Origin: an uncultured Spirochaetaceae bacterium
Lineage (GTDB): Bacteria > Spirochaetota > Spirochaetia > Sphaerochaetales > Sphaerochaetaceae
Assembly (NCBI GenBank): GCA_944392985.1
Contig: CALXYL010000012.1
Location: 1-64,000, forward strand
Direction: 5' to 3'
Length of the DNA stretch: 64,000 nucleotides
Shown here: positions 33,795-42,010 of the stretch, piece after piece
Layout of the letters: each line of letters opens with the position of its first letter
How positions within the stretch are numbered: position 1 is the stretch's first letter
The notes under the pieces: generated by a model
What the model was told of the DNA's origin: nothing
The model's input: only the letters and a program-made list of their open reading frames with translations
Database searches by the model: none
Program-made: the position numbers and the translations under genes

Positions 33795-35564
33795 ATGAGA
33801 CGTGTCAGGGCTCTCGGCATAGCACCATATGATGGGCTTGCCATCCAGCTCAGGAATGAGGCAAGGAAGCGCAGTGATATCGATATCGATGTCTATACGG
33901 GAGACCTGGAGGATGGCGTGGCAATCGCTCAGCGCCGCTTCTCCGACGGGTATGATGTCATCATCTCGCGAGGAGGTACCGCAGAGCTCCTGGAGGCTAG
34001 GGGCTTCCCTGTAATAGACATCTCCATTTCCCTCTATGATATCCTCCGCTCGTTGCGGCTGGCAGATGATGCGAAGAAGAAATATGCGATAATAGGCTTC
34101 CCGACCATCACGAAGAATGCGGTGTTCCTCAAGGAAGTGCTTTCCAACGGCATGGATATCGAGGTCATAACGACTGGAAGCGCTGAGGAATCTGAGGAGG
34201 CGATGAAGCGCCTCAGGCAGGAAGGAGTCACGAATATCGTCTGTGATATGACGGGTGCAAGGATAGCCCGTACATACAAGCTGAACTTCATTCTGATAAA
34301 CAGCGCTTCTGAAAGCATCTCTGCCGCCCTTGATATGGCGGTGAAGCTCGGACGGCAGCACGTTGAGAGGAATGGCCTGATAAAGTCTTTCTTCGGAATC
34401 GTGGATGGCTGTCCCAATCCGATCGTGGTTTTCACGTCTGCAGGAATTGCGAATCCAGACAAGACCCGGGATATGCCGGAAGGCTTCCTGAATGCGATGA
34501 AGCAGAATGCCGCAGCACTGAAGCCTGGAGATGTGAGCAGCCTGGATTATGATGATTACGGTACGCTCTACAGCGCCATAGGCCGAAAGCTCGATGCTGG
34601 TGGCAATCCCATTGCCGCGTATTATATCCGCCGTACACGCTTTCCCTTCATCCTTGAGGAAAGCGGTATCTCTGTACGCAATTCACGCCGGGCGACCATT
34701 GAGTATGAGAAGAGCTTCTTTGCTGTGACGAATGCCTCCGCCCGGGAGATCGACATCCTCGATTCGTTTGCCGAAAGGGATTATCCGGTGATGATCATCG
34801 GGGAGCCTGGCACAGGGAAGGGGCCTCTTTCGCAGTACCTCTACATCTCATCAAAGCATTCGGGGGAGCCTCTTTATGATATTGACTGCGGCATTGCAGG
34901 AAAGAGGACACCTGAATTCATCAGGACGCTCTACCGCAATGCGCCAGAGCTGAAGGCTGTGTTCAATCTGAAGAACATCAGCGAGCTTGATGCCGACACA
35001 GTCGATGAGCTGATAGAGCTCAATGAGGAGTACAAGCTCGGATCCAGGGCGTATATCATTGCATCCGCGACGATACACAGAGCAGAGCCTCTTGTCGCTC
35101 CCTGCCTGAAGTTCATCAACCGCCTGCAATGCATGACGCTGACGACAACGCCTCTGAGGGAGCATATTGATGATATCGCGAGCATCGCGAATATCTATAT
35201 CAACTTCATCAACAGGACGCAGGGATCGAGCGTGCTGACGATCGACGAGAAGGCCTTTGAGATAATGCGCAGGCATGACTGGCCATACAACAACGATGAG
35301 CTTGCACGCATACTGCGAAGGCTGACGGCCTCTGCCGGGCATGATGTGATAACAGCAGATGATATGAGTGCAGCGATCGCAGAGGAGAAGAGGCTGTATG
35401 CCCCTGCCGAAAGGAGCTTCCGTTACGATGGCAGGAGCTTGAAGGAGATCGAGCGCGATATCGCCGAAGCGGTGCTTGAGGAAGAGGATGGCAACAGGAC
35501 GATCACTGCCAGAAAGCTCGGAGTCAGCCGGTCAACGCTCTGGAGGATGCTTCAGAACGAGTGA
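33795..35564 (+). CDS. PrpR-like regulator with degenerate sigma-54 AAA+ domain
   Basis: A 589-aa protein. Residues 1-190 are a PrpR_N-type ligand-binding domain (VIISRGGTAELLEARGFPVI). The AAA+ segment keeps Walker A (IIGEPGTGKG, about residue 336) and the TTPLREHIDDIA region. It has no GAFTGA loop, and the Walker B LDEI is replaced by FNLKNIS. The C-terminal Fis-type helix-turn-helix is TARKLGVSRSTLWRML. Without GAFTGA it should not activate sigma-54 polymerase, so direct control of ordinary promoters is more likely. It directly follows the locus B operon and probably senses a sugar acid or its phosphate. The stop overlaps the convergent decarboxylase by 13 bp. Confidence 0.85.
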   Translation: MRRVRALGIAPYDGLAIQLRNEARKRSDIDIDVYTGDLEDGVAIAQRRFSDGYDVIISRGGTAELLEARGFPVIDISISLYDILRSLRLADDAKKKYAIIGFPTITKNAVFLKEVLSNGMDIEVITTGSAEESEEAMKRLRQEGVTNIVCDMTGARIARTYKLNFILINSASESISAALDMAVKLGRQHVERNGLIKSFFGIVDGCPNPIVVFTSAGIANPDKTRDMPEGFLNAMKQNAAALKPGDVSSLDYDDYGTLYSAIGRKLDAGGNPIAAYYIRRTRFPFILEESGISVRNSRRATIEYEKSFFAVTNASAREIDILDSFAERDYPVMIIGEPGTGKGPLSQYLYISSKHSGEPLYDIDCGIAGKRTPEFIRTLYRNAPELKAVFNLKNISELDADTVDELIELNEEYKLGSRAYIIASATIHRAEPLVAPCLKFINRLQCMTLTTTPLREHIDDIASIANIYINFINRTQGSSVLTIDEKAFEIMRRHDWPYNNDELARILRRLTASAGHDVITADDMSAAIAEEKRLYAPAERSFRYDGRSLKEIERDIAEAVLEEEDGNRTITARKLGVSRSTLWRMLQNE

Positions 35565-36991
35565 CCGATTTCCTTGATCCTCCTGATGAGTGAGTCGATG
35601 TGATCATGGCCAAGAGCGGGGTTCAGGAGCGTGAACTTCAGTGCGACCATGCCCCGGAATACAGTCTGGCCTATGACGATTCCCTCCTTCAGAAGGGTTC
35701 TTCTTGTCTTTCTGTTCCTTTCATCCCCGCCTTTCAGTGCGAATACGACGGAGCTCAGCTCCGGTGCGATCGGAGCGATGAAATCCTCATCCCTGCTGAT
35801 CTCTGAGAAGAAGTATTCTGCATTGCCGATTGCTGTATCCATGATCTGCCGATAGCCGTCGCGGCCCCTCATGCGGAACGAGACGTAGACCTTGAGCGCA
35901 TCAAAGCGTCTTGTCGTCTGCATCGATTTCCCAACGAGGTTGATGTATCCATCCTCCTCATCCTCCTCCCTGTTGAGGTAATCAGCATGCAGCTCGAATG
36001 CAGATAGCGTGCATCGCTCCTTCACAAGCAGCGCTGATGCGCTGATGGGAAGCAGGAACATCTTGTGGAAGTCGATGGTGATGGAGTCCGCAAGGGAGAG
36101 GTCACCCAGCCGATGGCTGTATGAGGAGAGGACAGCCCCTGATCCATATGCCGCGTCAGCGTGGAGGAACATCCCGTGCCTGTCTGCTATTGCCCTCAGC
36201 TCCCCGATGCAGTCAATGCTTCCGAAATCAGTTGTTCCGATTGTTGCCACGATCATGAATGGGATCAGTCCATTAGCCTCATCATCACTGATGATCTGCT
36301 CCGCCTTGGCTGTGTCGATCCTTTCCAGGCCGTCAACCGGCAGCTTCACGACTGCATCGTATCCAAGCCCCATCATGTGCGCGCCTTTATCGAATGAGAA
36401 GTGAGATATCTCCGACGTGTATATGCGTATTCTGCGGTATTCCTCGGGCAGTCCATGCTTTTTGGTGTCCCATCCGAGCTTCTGCTGTATGAACCTGTCC
36501 CTGAGAGCCACAGCTGCTGAGATGTTGGACTGGCTTCCGCCTGATGTGAATACGCCATCGCTTCCGCTGCCGTATCCGAAGAGGCTGCAGAGCTGCTTGA
36601 TGGTCATTTCCTCGATCTCAGTGGCAGCTGGCCCCTGGTCCCAGCTGTCCATCGAGGAGTTGAATGCGGCGATGATCAGCTCAGCTGCAATCGACTCAAG
36701 CAGGGCAGGGGAATGGAGGTGAGGCATATAGGAAGGGGACCAGGTCCGCAGCATATGGGGCAGTATAGCCTCCCTGACGTTCCTGATCGTCTCATCCCAT
36801 CCACTGCCATGTTCCGGCAGCAGCTGCAGCTTTGCGATCTCCCTCCTCAGCTCATATGGGTCGATGCCTGAGAAGGCGGAATCATCGCTGAAAGAGGAAA
36901 GGATCGCCTCTGCTGCATCATGGATCATGCGGCGGAATGCATCCTTGTCATCCTCATGGCATGACAGCACCATCGGTTCAGATGAGCTCAC
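35552..36991 (-). CDS. ddc: PLP-dependent L-2,4-diaminobutyrate decarboxylase (group II)
   Basis: A 479-aa fold type I group II decarboxylase. The PLP Lys is in TIDFHKMFLLP, the Asp that contacts the pyridine nitrogen is in HADAAYGSG, and FTSGGSQSNISAAVALRDR is a family segment. Glutamate, tyrosine and diaminobutyrate decarboxylases look alike, but the partner aminotransferase directly upstream, overlapping by 14 bp, makes diaminobutyrate. The predicted product is therefore 1,3-diaminopropane. The GTG start at 36991 has AAGGA 8 bases upstream; ATG at 36973 is the alternative. No norspermidine genes are beside it. Confidence 0.85.
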   Translation of the reverse strand: MSSSEPMVLSCHEDDKDAFRRMIHDAAEAILSSFSDDSAFSGIDPYELRREIAKLQLLPEHGSGWDETIRNVREAILPHMLRTWSPSYMPHLHSPALLESIAAELIIAAFNSSMDSWDQGPAATEIEEMTIKQLCSLFGYGSGSDGVFTSGGSQSNISAAVALRDRFIQQKLGWDTKKHGLPEEYRRIRIYTSEISHFSFDKGAHMMGLGYDAVVKLPVDGLERIDTAKAEQIISDDEANGLIPFMIVATIGTTDFGSIDCIGELRAIADRHGMFLHADAAYGSGAVLSSYSHRLGDLSLADSITIDFHKMFLLPISASALLVKERCTLSAFELHADYLNREEDEEDGYINLVGKSMQTTRRFDALKVYVSFRMRGRDGYRQIMDTAIGNAEYFFSEISRDEDFIAPIAPELSSVVFALKGGDERNRKTRRTLLKEGIVIGQTVFRGMVALKFTLLNPALGHDHIDSLIRRIKEIGHSF

Positions 36992-38330
36992 TCTCGATTT
37001 CCTTTACAGCGGATGAGAAGATGGAGATCATCGTATCGATCTCATCATCTGTTACGTTCAGGGCGCAGAGACAGCGCATCACGCTTCCGTTGCGTCCACC
37101 TTTCTCCATTATGAGATGCTTCTCGAAGCACCTTCTCTGCACAGCCGCGCTTATCGTGCCGGAAGCCTCCGGGTGGCCCATTATATCCTTTTCCCCTCTG
37201 GGATCGATGAATTCGATGCCCTGCATCAGACCGCGGCCTCTGATATCGCCGATGATCGAGATCTCGGCCTTGAGGGATTCCATTGCCGCGCGGAGCTTTT
37301 CCCCTTTCCTCCTTACCTCACTGAGGAAAGCGGGGTCGGAGACCCTTTTAAGGACGACCGTGCCCGCTGCCATTGCAAGCTGGTTCCCTCGGAATGTGCC
37401 TGCATGGGCTCCTGCAGTCCATTTGTCGAGAGCCTTGTCATATACAACGACGCTCATCGGCTGGCTGCCGCCGATTGCCTTGCTCATCAGTATCGCATCC
37501 GGGATGATTCGGCTTTCCTGGAATGCGAACATGTCCCCGCTGCGCCCGATACCGCACTGTATCTCATCAACGATCAGCGGGATGCCGAGTTCCTTCGTGA
37601 CACGGCGCACCGTCTGCAGGAACGCAGGAGGAGCTGGGATGACACCTCCTTCTCCCTGGATCGGCTCGATTATGACAGCCGCGGGAAGCGGGATCCCGCT
37701 CTCCGGATCCTTGAGGACCCTCTCGAAATAGGCGGAGGCAGCAGCTGTTCCTGCATCTCCTCCAAGTCCGAACGGACAGCGATAAGAGTAGGGGTAGGGC
37801 ATGAACTGCACTCCTGGCATCAGACCCTGCACCTTTGATTTCGCGTTGAGATTGCCTGTCAGCGCAAGCGCGCCATGACCCATCCCATGGTAGCCGCCGC
37901 TGAATGCGATCACGCTCCCGCGCCCTGTGGCGGTCTTGCACAGCTTGATCGCCGCATCGACTGCATCCGTGCCGGAAGGAGAGCAGAACTGTATCCTGGC
38001 ATTTCCCTGCATCTCCTCTGGAAGTACGGAGAAGATGGTCTCGACGAACCTGTCCTTGACCGGTGTCGTGAGATCGAGGGTATGAAGAGGAGCACCTGAT
38101 CCGATGAGATCGATCATCGCCTGATTGACTTCGCTGTCATTATGCCCCAGGGCAAGCGTCCCTGCGCCGCAGAGGAAATCAAGGTATTCATTTCCCTCAA
38201 CATCCTCAACCCACACTCCCTTTGCCTTCTTCAGCGCAAATGGGAACTTCCTCGGATAGCTTCTTGCAGATGACTCAGTGTCATTCTGGCGCCCGATGAA
38301 CCACTCGTTTGTCAGGTTTCTCTCGTTCAC
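36978..38330 (-). CDS. dat: Diaminobutyrate-2-oxoglutarate aminotransferase (class III)
   Basis: A 450-aa class III PLP aminotransferase that makes L-2,4-diaminobutyrate from aspartate semialdehyde and glutamate. Landmarks are FCSPSGTDAVDAAIKL, SGGYHGMGHGALALTGN, the cofactor Asp in LIVDEIQCGIGRSG and the Lys in LMSKAIGGSQPMS. The RCPFG segment after residue 180 is common in Dat and EctB proteins. The ectoine genes ectA and ectC are absent, while the decarboxylase follows immediately, so the 1,3-diaminopropane route is preferred. The start is GTG at 38330, with GGAAAGAGA upstream. Confidence 0.88.
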   Translation of the reverse strand: MNERNLTNEWFIGRQNDTESSARSYPRKFPFALKKAKGVWVEDVEGNEYLDFLCGAGTLALGHNDSEVNQAMIDLIGSGAPLHTLDLTTPVKDRFVETIFSVLPEEMQGNARIQFCSPSGTDAVDAAIKLCKTATGRGSVIAFSGGYHGMGHGALALTGNLNAKSKVQGLMPGVQFMPYPYSYRCPFGLGGDAGTAAASAYFERVLKDPESGIPLPAAVIIEPIQGEGGVIPAPPAFLQTVRRVTKELGIPLIVDEIQCGIGRSGDMFAFQESRIIPDAILMSKAIGGSQPMSVVVYDKALDKWTAGAHAGTFRGNQLAMAAGTVVLKRVSDPAFLSEVRRKGEKLRAAMESLKAEISIIGDIRGRGLMQGIEFIDPRGEKDIMGHPEASGTISAAVQRRCFEKHLIMEKGGRNGSVMRCLCALNVTDDEIDTMISIFSSAVKEIESELI

Positions 38331-38365
38331 TCTCTTTCCGGTCCTTTCATTCCATGGATATCTGT

Positions 38366-38410
38366 CTGGCTAGGCCAGCCCTTCTTCGTTAAGTCTACCG
38401 GTCACCCGGT
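38366..38410 (-). promoter_or_regulatory. Possible dat promoter with palindromic operator
   Basis: ACCGG-TCAC-CCGGT (38397-38410) and CTGGC-TAG-GCCAG (38366-38378) are inverted repeats upstream of dat. On the minus strand TTGCAC, a 17-base spacer containing the first palindrome and CTTAAC form a weak promoter match. Confidence 0.35.
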
Positions 38411-38468
38411 GTGCAAGCGCAATGATAGCAGGGGAGGGGTATCTTGGCTAGATATATTCCTGAAATGG

Positions 38469-38493
38469 AAAAGGCGGCTTCGCTGAGCCGCCC
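38469..38493 (-). terminator. Terminator of the histone-H1-like gene
   Basis: GGCGGCT / AGCCGCC form a 7-bp stem with a 6-base loop. On the minus strand TTTTCC follows the stem. It is about 50 bases after the small gene's stop. Confidence 0.7.
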
Positions 38494-38543
38494 CTTTCCC
38501 TGCTTCACAGGATGCCTCCCTATTTTCCCTTTGCATCCTTCTA

Positions 38544-38726
38544 TCAGGCATTATCCGCAGTCTTGGATTCCTGGATTTCCTTCCTTCTTTCCTTGCAGAG
38601 CTTCGCAATCTCAGCAAGCGCCTTGCGTGCTCTGGCAGCAGATGCCTTCACGCCCTTCTCTTCAAAGCGCGTGCTTTCAGCTACATATGTGCTGAACTGC
38701 GAAACCAGCTCTTCATGAACAGACAT
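38544..38726 (-). CDS. Small histone H1-like DNA-binding protein
   Basis: A 60-aa, all-helical, Lys/Glu/Ala-rich protein. The segment EEKGVKASAARARKALAEI and following KLCKERRKEIQESK match the Hc1/bacterial histone H1-like pattern (KGNKAAxxRARK...KxRKE) known from Chlamydia and Bacteroidetes. Such proteins bind DNA without strong sequence preference and help compact the nucleoid. GGGAGG lies before the ATG. It has its own promoter, with an 11-bp dyad, and its own terminator. At this size the homology call rests on pattern resemblance. Confidence 0.72.
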   Translation of the reverse strand: MSVHEELVSQFSTYVAESTRFEEKGVKASAARARKALAEIAKLCKERRKEIQESKTADNA

Positions 38727-38733
38727 ACTGTAC

Positions 38734-38784
38734 CTCCCTGTGGTTCTAATAAATGAATTGTACCACAGGGAGTTTGAATTTCAA
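38734..38784 (-). promoter_or_regulatory. Promoter of the histone-H1-like gene with an 11-bp dyad
   Basis: On the minus strand TTGAAA (38779-38784), 16 bases and TACAAT (38757-38762) form a good promoter. Arms CTCCCTGTGGT (38734-38744) and ACCACAGGGAG (38762-38772) are perfect 11-bp inverted copies. One arm lies in the -35/-10 spacer and the other covers the ribosome site. Confidence 0.65.
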
Positions 38785-38819
38785 CAGAAATCGGCAAAAA
38801 TATTTAGATTGAGGGATTT

Positions 38820-39965
38820 TCATCTTATGAGACGGCCTTTCCACTCGAATCCCTTGCCGGAAAGGCTCCTGAAAAGGCCATGTATGTACATTGCAGAGAC
38901 CGCGATAAGCGTCAGCGAGCATGAGATGGAGATCAGTCCCGGCCATTTCGCAGTGCGGCATCCGATATACCATGCAGCATGGAACAGCACTGTCCCCACC
39001 AGAAGGCAGAGTGTCATGGGGGATAGGGATGTGAAGATGAGGAAGAGCACGGATGCGATGGGGGAGAGCGAAATATGCGAGAATATGATGACGACAGCGG
39101 TTGTCGGCAGAAGCGCGATGGGCTTTGGGGGTATGACGCCCACGATCGAGCGCTCGATGCCGCGGAAGGATTCACGGCCTGTCCTGTACATCCTGCATGA
39201 TGAATACCTTGAAAGGTCAATGAACGCGTACTTCCTGTGCTTCTTGACGAATAGGCGAACGATGCCGATATCATCGCACGTGCCATCGGCTATTCCTGCA
39301 TACCCGCCTGTCTCATCATATGCATCTTTTCTCATCATTATGAACTGGCCGATCGCAAATGAGGCGGCAGGGATGGGGAACCTGTAAACGAACCACTGCG
39401 GCACGAATGCATATGTCAGCATCATCGCGGCGACGCAGATACTTCCAGAGAATGTCTGGCAGAGCTCCTTCGGGAATCCTGAGATGATATCCAGCGAGTG
39501 GGCGCGCATTATGGAGTAGGCATGGGAGAGGCAGTCCGGGCTGTGGACGGTATCGGCGTCGGTACAGAGCATATACTCGCCCCTTGCGTGCGGGATGAGC
39601 TGCATCAGCGCATTGATCTTGCCGTTCTTTATGAATGGTTTTGAGGGATCGGTCTGGAATACCCTGATCCTCCCATCCTTCCTGCTGTATTCATCGAGTA
39701 TATCCTGCGTCCTGTCGGTACTCTGGTCATTTATGACAAGGATCTCAAGGTTCTGGTAATCCTGTGCAAGCATCGAATCCAGGAGCTTCCCGATGTTCCC
39801 TTCCTCATTGCGCGCAGGTATGACGACGGAGATCAGCGGGCCATCATTCCTGTCCTCCACCCTGTCGAGCTTCTTGAAATAAAGGAGGTTCAGCGTTATG
39901 TTCACGATCGCATACACGCCTAGGATCATCATCAATGAAGCATATATTCCAAGCCAGATATCCAT
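38820..39965 (-). CDS. Membrane-associated family 2 glycosyltransferase
   Basis: A 381-aa GT-A fold transferase. An N-terminal membrane helix (about residues 4-30) precedes the catalytic domain, which opens with ISVVIPARNEEGNIGKLL. The metal/UDP-binding DxD appears as CTDAD (about residue 138), and later acidic residues lie in DGTCDDIGIVR. Three or four hydrophobic helices follow from about residue 290. This layout is typical of enzymes that glycosylate lipid carriers, glycolipids or carotenoids at the inner membrane. No neighbouring envelope cluster identifies the acceptor. AGGAGG lies 7 bases before the ATG. Confidence 0.85.
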   Translation of the reverse strand: MDIWLGIYASLMMILGVYAIVNITLNLLYFKKLDRVEDRNDGPLISVVIPARNEEGNIGKLLDSMLAQDYQNLEILVINDQSTDRTQDILDEYSRKDGRIRVFQTDPSKPFIKNGKINALMQLIPHARGEYMLCTDADTVHSPDCLSHAYSIMRAHSLDIISGFPKELCQTFSGSICVAAMMLTYAFVPQWFVYRFPIPAASFAIGQFIMMRKDAYDETGGYAGIADGTCDDIGIVRLFVKKHRKYAFIDLSRYSSCRMYRTGRESFRGIERSIVGVIPPKPIALLPTTAVVIIFSHISLSPIASVLFLIFTSLSPMTLCLLVGTVLFHAAWYIGCRTAKWPGLISISCSLTLIAVSAMYIHGLFRSLSGKGFEWKGRLIR

Positions 39966-40057
39966 TTGCGTTCCTCCTGTACAATAGATTTATGCATGAT
40001 GAATGCTGTCCCGTAAAGCACTGATCTGTATTTCTGGACAGAATAGCCTATGTGGTC

Positions 40058-40777
40058 TCAACGATTCCTGGCATTCTCGGCGCGTGTTTCGGCCGCAGCT
40101 GGATCGAATGTGTAGATTGCCTCAGCCATATCAAGGTATGCGTCGCTTTCATCATACCGTCCAAGCTCCGAGAGGGCCATTGCCTTGCCGACAAGGAGCG
40201 AATAGCGGTCAAGACGGGAGATCCCTTCCATATCAGATTCGACTGAATCGAAGATCCTGAGCGCTTTTCTTGCGGAGCCCCCTGCTATCGGAGGAGTGTA
40301 GAGCAGTCTGAAGCCCTCCTGGATCGCGGCATAGAACTCATCAGGGAAGCGTCTGTACATCTCCTTCACCAGCCGGCTGTTCTCCATCCCCACACCGAGC
40401 TTATGGTCCACATAGTATTCGGAAGAGGTCGCATCAACCTCAGCAGCAAGGGCTTCCACTTCGCTTGCTTCCTCCCCGATGAGTCCAAGATACCTCATCT
40501 CCTCCTCAAGATGGGCGCGTGCCATGAAATCGTTGCCCATATCCTGATGGTAGCGGACCATGTGGTACTCCGCCCGTGAAAGGCAGACAGGATCATCCTC
40601 CGCGGCGACATATGCATCATAAGCGCTCTCCGCCTCCGCTTCGCTTCTTCCGTTTTTCACGGCATCGAGCATCGAAAGGAACAGCGGATCGGACTGCATC
40701 TGTGCAAATGAATCAGTATAGCCCCAGAGCGAGGCGGCAAGAAGCCAGATGGCAATGATCATTGGTGTCTTTCCCAT
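40058..40777 (-). CDS. Exported helical repeat protein of unknown function
   Basis: A 239-aa protein with an N-terminal signal peptide ending near SFAQM (residues 1-25). The mature part is acidic and all-helical, with TPR-like pairs such as YSLLVGKAMALSELGRYDESDAYLDMAE (residues about 200-225; only part is quoted as a repeat unit). A periplasmic protein-protein interaction role is likely, but the family is not recognised. It lies 9 bases downstream of the U32 peptidase gene and so is probably the third gene of the lon operon. Confidence 0.6.
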   Translation of the reverse strand: MGKTPMIIAIWLLAASLWGYTDSFAQMQSDPLFLSMLDAVKNGRSEAEAESAYDAYVAAEDDPVCLSRAEYHMVRYHQDMGNDFMARAHLEEEMRYLGLIGEEASEVEALAAEVDATSSEYYVDHKLGVGMENSRLVKEMYRRFPDEFYAAIQEGFRLLYTPPIAGGSARKALRIFDSVESDMEGISRLDRYSLLVGKAMALSELGRYDESDAYLDMAEAIYTFDPAAAETRAENARNR

Positions 40778-40786
40778 ATCATCTTC

Positions 40787-42010
40787 CTATTTCACAAGTG
40801 GGTTCTCTGAAAGGCGCCGGATGATATATCCCTCCTTCAGAGGTGCCTTTGTCCTGATGTATCCTTTCCTGCCGTGGTCCAGCTTCTCCGTTTCATTCAT
40901 ATCCCCTTCGAGGAGCGTTATGTCTGAGGCTGTAAGAAGCGGGATGTCCGGTCCGATGAATTCAAGGCCTTCGGCTCTTATCTGGTTGCGAATATCCACT
41001 TCATATATGCCATCACCGATGCATTTTCCTATGGATCCAAGGAAGAGGTAGTTCCTCTGGTAGCCATAGCTTGTTGGCCTTGATACATCGGAGGAGGCAT
41101 CAACAGGGCCTGATGAGAAGAAGAAGCCTGTCGTGTATTCCCTGTGGGATACATCGAAGAGATCCCTTCTGTACTTCTCGGCATCACTGGAGCCATCTAT
41201 GGCCTTCCTGTAGGCTCTGGTCACTATTGCGACATAGTAGATGGATTTCATCCTTCCCTCGATCTTCAGCGAGGAAAGTCCCGCCTCCTCAAGCTCCTTC
41301 ACATGGTCGATCATGCACAGATCCTTGGAGGAGAGGATCGTCGTGTATCCATCCTGCTCGCTGATGGGATAGTAGATCCCCGGTCTTTCCTCTTCCTCCA
41401 GTGCAAGGCGGTAATTCCAGCGGCATGTATGTGAGCAGTCACCTTGGTTGCCGCTTCTGCCTGCCAGATGAGCAGAAAGGAGGCAGCGTCCGGAGTAGGC
41501 CATGCACATCGCGCCATGGACGAATGCCTCAAGCTCTATCTCTGGCACGGCATCGTGTATGCGCCGTATGTCATCAAGGCTTGCTTCCCTTCCAAGGATC
41601 ACGCGGGAGAAGCCCATGCTTCGGTACATCCTCACGCTCTCAGAGTTCAGGCATGAAGCCTGCGTTGAGAGATGCAGTGTCCTGTCGGGGAAGTTCCTCT
41701 GCAGGAACGGCACGAGACCGATGTCCGAGATGATGAACGCATCAAACGGCCACGCCCTTATCTCATCAGCCATGCTCTGGATACGCTCCATGTCACGCTG
41801 ATGGAAGAGTATGTTCATCGTGCAGTAAAGGTGCTTGCCTGTCTTTTCCTTAAGGTCACGCACCTTCTCAATCTCCTCCTGGGAGAAGTTGCCGGCATTG
41901 CGGCGCAGCGAGAATTCCGTCATTCCCATGTACGCCGCATCCGCGCCATAGCTGAATGCTGTCTTCAGCTTCTCGTAGTCACCGGCCGGTGAAAGCAGCT
42001 CTATTGCCAT
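40787..42010 (-). CDS. U32-family peptidase / tRNA or rRNA hydroxylation protein
   Basis: A 407-aa TIM-barrel U32 protein. The signature is intact: EAFVHGAMCMAYSGRCLLS with further Cys in GDCSHTCRW, which together form the iron-sulfur site in RNA-hydroxylating members (TrhP, RlhA). The N-terminus is IELLSPAGDYEKLKTAFSYG. Length and layout are closest to TrhP-like proteins needed for 5-hydroxyuridine in tRNA, but peptidase or rRNA roles cannot be excluded. The start overlaps the end of lon by 10 bp. Confidence 0.85.
   Translation of the reverse strand: MAIELLSPAGDYEKLKTAFSYGADAAYMGMTEFSLRRNAGNFSQEEIEKVRDLKEKTGKHLYCTMNILFHQRDMERIQSMADEIRAWPFDAFIISDIGLVPFLQRNFPDRTLHLSTQASCLNSESVRMYRSMGFSRVILGREASLDDIRRIHDAVPEIELEAFVHGAMCMAYSGRCLLSAHLAGRSGNQGDCSHTCRWNYRLALEEEERPGIYYPISEQDGYTTILSSKDLCMIDHVKELEEAGLSSLKIEGRMKSIYYVAIVTRAYRKAIDGSSDAEKYRRDLFDVSHREYTTGFFFSSGPVDASSDVSRPTSYGYQRNYLFLGSIGKCIGDGIYEVDIRNQIRAEGLEFIGPDIPLLTASDITLLEGDMNETEKLDHGRKGYIRTKAPLKEGYIIRRLSENPLVK

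Noticed and set aside
36978-38330. EctB of an ectoine operon
   Set aside because: No ectA or ectC adjoins it, and a group II decarboxylase overlaps it, which fits diaminopropane synthesis instead.
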